From: an uncultured Bacilli bacterium
GTDB lineage: Bacteria > Bacillota_I > Bacilli_A > RF39 > UBA660
NCBI GenBank assembly: GCA_947586295.1
Contig: CANPXQ010000037.1
Coordinates: forward strand, 1 to 8,269
DNA length: 8,269 nt
Direction: 5' to 3'
Shown here piece by piece: positions 6,870-8,269 of the stretch. Under the pieces are notes generated by a model. The model was not told the origin of the DNA and searched no databases. It saw only the letters and a list, made by a program, of their open reading frames with translations. Numbering within the stretch: position 1 is the first letter of the stretch; the number at the start of each line of letters is the position of its first letter. Both the position numbers and the translations under genes were made by a program.

Positions 6870-7556
6870 ATGAAAAGACGATATAAGCTTTTGTTAATTA
6901 TAATTATAGGGATAGTTATAACCATATTGATATCTTATCAAAATCCTGATACCAAAGTTAAAATAATGGCTATAAGTGATGGAATTGGAATGGGTATGAC
7001 TCCATATAATATAGTTGGTATAAGTTTTAATGATTATTTAGCAAATTACTATGAAAAAAGTAGTAATTTAAGTACATATAATAAAGATTTTATGATAAGC
7101 CATTTAACTATTGACGAATTAAAAGAATATTTAGAAAAAAATACGAAAGGTAGAATAAGTAATGTCCCTATTAAACAAACAATTAATAATAGTAATATTA
7201 TAACGATATCAATAGGAGTGGAACAATTTGCAGATTTATCTTTAAGAACCAAAGATTTTACAAAATATATAAATAAATATATAGAAGACTATAAATTTGT
7301 TTTAGCAAATATACGTACCTTTTACGATAAAGAAATTATTATTTTAGGTTTATATCCTACTTTTAATTTTTCTAAAAATGATACATTAATTGTTAATAGA
7401 AAATTAGAACAAATAGCATTAACTACAAATAGTAAATTTTTAGATCTTCTACCAATATCTTTAAATAAAAAATATTATTTAAAAGCTAATAGTTATTATA
7501 TGAATTATGAAGCCCATCAAAAAATATATCGCGATATTTTAAAAATATTAAAATAG
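6870..7556 (+). CDS. Membrane-anchored SGNH/GDSL-like protein, probably inactive
   Basis: 228 residues with a basic start (MKRRYK) and one membrane segment (about 7-22), so the rest probably lies outside the cell as an anchored or secreted domain. The layout resembles SGNH hydrolases. IMAISDGIGMG (32-42) stands where block I normally reads GDSxxxG, followed by TPY...SFNDYL. IITISIGVEQ (110-119) stands where block III normally has GxND, then a strand IIILGLYP (156-163), and NYEAH with His216 stands where block V has DxxH. The nucleophile Ser is Gly38 and the GxND Asn is Glu118, so the triad looks lost. ATG 6870 directly follows an in-frame TGA, with GGGGG at 6861-6865 as binding site. It begins 21 bases after murA with no terminator between, so both share a transcript. 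A wall or glycan-acyl role is only suggested by that link. Confidence 0.6.
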   Translation: MKRRYKLLLIIIIGIVITILISYQNPDTKVKIMAISDGIGMGMTPYNIVGISFNDYLANYYEKSSNLSTYNKDFMISHLTIDELKEYLEKNTKGRISNVPIKQTINNSNIITISIGVEQFADLSLRTKDFTKYINKYIEDYKFVLANIRTFYDKEIIILGLYPTFNFSKNDTLIVNRKLEQIALTTNSKFLDLLPISLNKKYYLKANSYYMNYEAHQKIYRDILKILK

Positions 7557-7563
7557 ATTTTAC

Positions 7564-7591
7564 TTGAACCTTAATAAAAATATGATATAAT
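7564..7591 (+). promoter_or_regulatory. Strong promoter of rpmE
   Basis: TTGAAC at 7564-7569 and a perfect TATAAT at 7586-7591 are 16 bases apart, with TG at 7583-7584 forming an extended -10. Transcription should start near 7597, giving a leader of about 48 bases. rpmE therefore has its own strong promoter 8 bases after the preceding gene. Confidence 0.85.
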
Positions 7592-7608
7592 ACTAAAGAA
7601 ATAAATTT

Positions 7609-7630
7609 CTATACTTAAAATTAAGTATGG
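7609..7630 (+). promoter_or_regulatory. Leader hairpin before rpmE, possible L31 autoregulatory element
   Basis: ATACTTAA (7611-7618) and TTAAGTAT (7621-7628) are perfect reverse complements, and C7609-T7610 can pair with G7629-G7630. A GGCGGAAGGAG stretch follows, leading into the start codon. The hairpin lies inside the predicted transcript, directly before the ribosome binding site. L31 mRNA leaders that respond to ribosomal protein are described for Firmicutes and other phyla; whether this matches that class needs a covariance-model search. Confidence 0.4.
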
Positions 7631-7645
7631 CGGAAGGAGAAGAAT

Positions 7646-7846
7646 ATGAAAAAAAACATTCATCCCGAAATGAAAGATGCTACAGTAACTTGTGCTTGTG
7701 GAGCTACTTTCCAAACAAAATCTGTTAAGGAAAAAATTGATGTTGAAATTTGTAGTGAATGCCATTCAGCATTTACAGGAAAACAAAATACGACTAAAAA
7801 AACGGGAAATATTGAAAAATTTAATCGTAAATTTGGTTTAAAATAA
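7646..7846 (+). CDS. rpmE: 50S ribosomal protein L31, zinc-binding (C+) form
   Basis: Component of the large ribosomal subunit that bridges to the small subunit. The 66-residue length equals B. subtilis RpmE, with the same spacing of four zinc-binding cysteines: Cys16, Cys18, Cys36 and Cys39 (CACG and EICSECH). The IHPEMKDATV start and NRKFGLK end also match. ATG 7646 is preceded by GGAAGGAG. Keeping all four cysteines makes it the zinc form and not the cysteine-free L31B used under zinc shortage. It has its own promoter, a leader hairpin and a terminator that begins within its last codons, so it is a single-gene unit. Confidence 0.97.
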   Translation: MKKNIHPEMKDATVTCACGATFQTKSVKEKIDVEICSECHSAFTGKQNTTKKTGNIEKFNRKFGLK

Positions 7847-7868
7847 GAGATGTTACTCTTATTTTTTT
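7840..7868 (+). terminator. Intrinsic terminator of rpmE
   Basis: ATAAGAG (7843-7849) pairs perfectly with CTCTTAT (7856-7862) around a 6-base loop. AAA at 7840-7842 can extend the stem to 10 pairs with T7863-7865, and the T7 tract spans 7862-7868. It includes the rpmE stop and marks the end of the conserved gene block. Confidence 0.85.
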
Positions 7869-7898
7869 GTAAAGTTTTTTCTAATTAAAACTAGCCAC

Positions 7899-7927
7899 TT
7901 GACTTTCTAAGCTTTTACAAGTATTTT
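7899..7927 (+). promoter_or_regulatory. Possible rightward promoter toward the transposase antisense strand
   Basis: TTGACT at 7899-7904 and TATTTT at 7922-7927 are 17 bases apart. A transcript would start near 7934, cross the hairpins below and run antisense to the transposase. The -10 is weak in such AT-rich DNA, so chance is a real alternative. Confidence 0.3.
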
Positions 7928-7979
7928 TTTGCAAATTTTAAAAAGAAGTTGCAATTTTCTAAATTATTCCACGACTTAA

Positions 7980-8024
7980 AACACCAAAATACTTATTTTT
8001 TAAAAATTTTGGTGTTAAATAAGT
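7980..8024. repeat. Two interlocking inverted repeats
   Basis: AACACCAAAAT (7980-7990) and ATTTTGGTGTT (8006-8016) are perfect 11-base reverse complements with a 15-base spacer. Directly after each arm lies an arm of a second perfect repeat: ACTTATTT (7991-7998) and AAATAAGT (8017-8024). The order is A, B, A-prime, B-prime, so as RNA the two hairpins exclude each other. On the - strand the first hairpin is followed by only four T, a weak terminator for the transposase at best. Confidence 0.75.
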
Positions 8025-8059
8025 AAAATTGATTGATATATTTATGAAAATTTGCTAAA

Positions 8060-8269
8060 CTAATTTTGTGTTGAGTTATTTATGCATAAAGCATAAATAA
8101 GTCTAATTAATTTAGTTGAACAGGCAGTTAAGCAAGAATAATAATGCTTACCTTCCTGTTTTTTCTTTAAATAATAGACATAAATTGGATTATCTTTATC
8201 AAGTTTGGCAGATAAAGTAGTGATAGAACGACAACAATTAAATAAAACTTTTCTGGCATATCTATTGCC
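8060..8269 (-). CDS. IS110-family transposase, C-terminal part (cut by window edge)
   Basis: Reading leftward from the edge, an open frame of 69 residues ends at a TAG (8060-8062 on the - strand). It begins GNRYARKVLFNCC and contains NPIYVYYLKKKQEGKHYYSCLTACSTKLIRLIYAL. This fits the C-terminal block of IS110/IS116/IS902 transposases: a Gly-Asn followed by Arg and Leu (usually GNkyLRraL), a Tyr-rich stretch, EGK with an aromatic pair, then a KL-R-IY helix. These enzymes have an N-terminal RuvC-like DEDD domain and a C-terminal domain with a catalytic serine; both active sites lie beyond the window. I see no frameshift in the visible part, so it could belong to an intact element. The call rests on motif recognition by eye. 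Confidence 0.82.
   Translation of the reverse strand, partial: GNRYARKVLFNCCRSITTLSAKLDKDNPIYVYYLKKKQEGKHYYSCLTACSTKLIRLIYALCINNSTQN
8076..8100. repeat. Perfect 10-base inverted repeat inside the transposase gene
   Basis: TTATTTATGC (8076-8085) and GCATAAATAA (8091-8100) are exact reverse complements around a 5-base loop. Outside it, CTAAACTAATT (8055-8065) and AATTAATTTAG (8105-8115) pair at 10 of 11 positions, so 8055-8115 can form one long nested hairpin across the end of the transposase gene and its stop codon. Confidence 0.65.
8119..8164 (+). terminator. Terminator-like hairpin antisense to the transposase
   Basis: Bases 8119-8134 pair with 8145-8160 at 14 of 16 positions: AACAGG/CCTGTT, an inner AG/CT pair, and TAAGCA/TGCTTA, separated by two single mismatches, with a 10-base loop. 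T6 spans 8159-8164. It reads as a terminator only on the + strand, while the same bases encode transposase residues on the - strand. It could stop host transcription entering the element or end an antisense RNA. Confidence 0.45.

Larger units (their letters stand above)
7869..8059. other. Non-coding end of the IS110 element, with inverted repeats
   Basis: This 191-base gap has no convincing gene on either strand. GCAAATTTT at 7931-7939 is inverted as AAAATTTGC at 8047-8055 (9 of 9). A near copy, GCAATTTTC at 7951-7959, matches the same partner with one base missing. Inside these lies the 11-base inverted repeat 7980-7990/8006-8016. The result is an outer stem, two unpaired stretches and an inner stem. 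In IS1111-group elements the guide RNA comes from the region after the transposase, and in IS110-group elements from the region before it. Which group applies is not visible here. Confidence 0.4.
7869..8269 (-). mobile_element. IS110-family insertion sequence, 3' end only
   Basis: The right part of this stretch encodes the C-terminus of an IS110-family transposase on the - strand, and the rest is non-coding DNA rich in inverted repeats. The element's outer end must lie between the transposase stop (8060) and the rpmE terminator (7868). IS110 elements often lack terminal inverted repeats and the other end is outside the window, so the exact boundary cannot be placed; 7869 is the outer limit. 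The transposase points toward rpmE. Confidence 0.6.

Noticed and set aside
6859..6873. Four-codon upstream frame (ATG GGG GTT GAA TGA) overlapping the SGNH-like gene start
   Set aside because: No binding site of its own and composed of the next gene's ribosome binding site; likely chance.
7049..7252. Hydrophobic open frame of 67 codons on the - strand
   Set aside because: Antisense to the SGNH-like gene; hydrophobic runs arise from AT-rich complement of Lys/Asn/Ile codons.
7535..7550. A/T-only hairpin at the end of the SGNH-like gene
   Set aside because: No G-C pairs and no T run directly after; not a credible terminator.
7571..7765. Open frame of 64 codons on the - strand
   Set aside because: Covers the rpmE promoter, leader and antisense of the rpmE gene; the + strand features are far better supported.
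1..8269. CRISPR array, tRNA or rRNA gene
   Set aside because: No regularly spaced repeats and no cloverleaf or rRNA signature seen on either strand.

Overview
The window is very AT-rich (roughly a quarter to 30% G+C by eye), with strong AGGAGG/AGGTGA ribosome binding sites and tightly packed genes almost all on the + strand. Core genes point to a low-GC Firmicute of class Bacilli: an RNA polymerase delta subunit (RpoE), MurA, zinc-type L31 and the sporulation signal SpoIIR. TGA is used as a stop (first gene, prfA) and tryptophan is TGG, so this is genetic code 11 and not a code-4 mycoplasma. MurA implies a peptidoglycan wall, and SpoIIR implies a spore-forming lineage or ancestry. An uncultured gut Bacilli lineage is a reasonable guess, but the sequence alone does not name the species.

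Layout. Positions 1-136 hold a terminator-like hairpin from an upstream gene and a good sigma-A promoter. It drives a small DUF1934-like gene, argS and rpoE, closed by a clear intrinsic terminator at 2540-2566. A new promoter serves prfA-prmC (release factor 1 and the methylase that modifies its GGQ glutamine), which overlap by 8 bases and end in a hairpin built into the end of prmC. spoIIR and a MntP-type manganese exporter follow. This prfA-prmC-spoIIR-mntP order resembles the prfA-prmC-spoIIR-ywlD neighbourhood of Bacillus subtilis. murA has its own promoter inside the end of mntP and is followed by a membrane-anchored SGNH-like protein whose catalytic motifs look degraded. rpmE (L31) is a separate unit with promoter, leader hairpin and terminator.

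The last 400 bases differ. On the - strand, the C-terminal 69 residues of an IS110-family transposase run off the right edge, stop codon at 8060-8062. Between it and the rpmE terminator lies about 190 bases of non-coding DNA rich in inverted repeats, probably including one end of the insertion sequence. IS110/IS1111 elements carry their guide RNA (bridge RNA or seekRNA) in non-coding ends, so this stretch is the most interesting part of the window. On the opposite strand, a promoter-like sequence and a terminator-like hairpin inside the transposase gene could bound a short antisense RNA.

The four best promoters (before the first gene, prfA, murA and rpmE) all read with a 16-base spacer, and three have an extended -10 TGn. 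Most of the window is housekeeping: translation (argS, prfA, prmC, rpmE), transcription (rpoE), wall synthesis (murA), sporulation signalling (spoIIR) and metal export (mntP).
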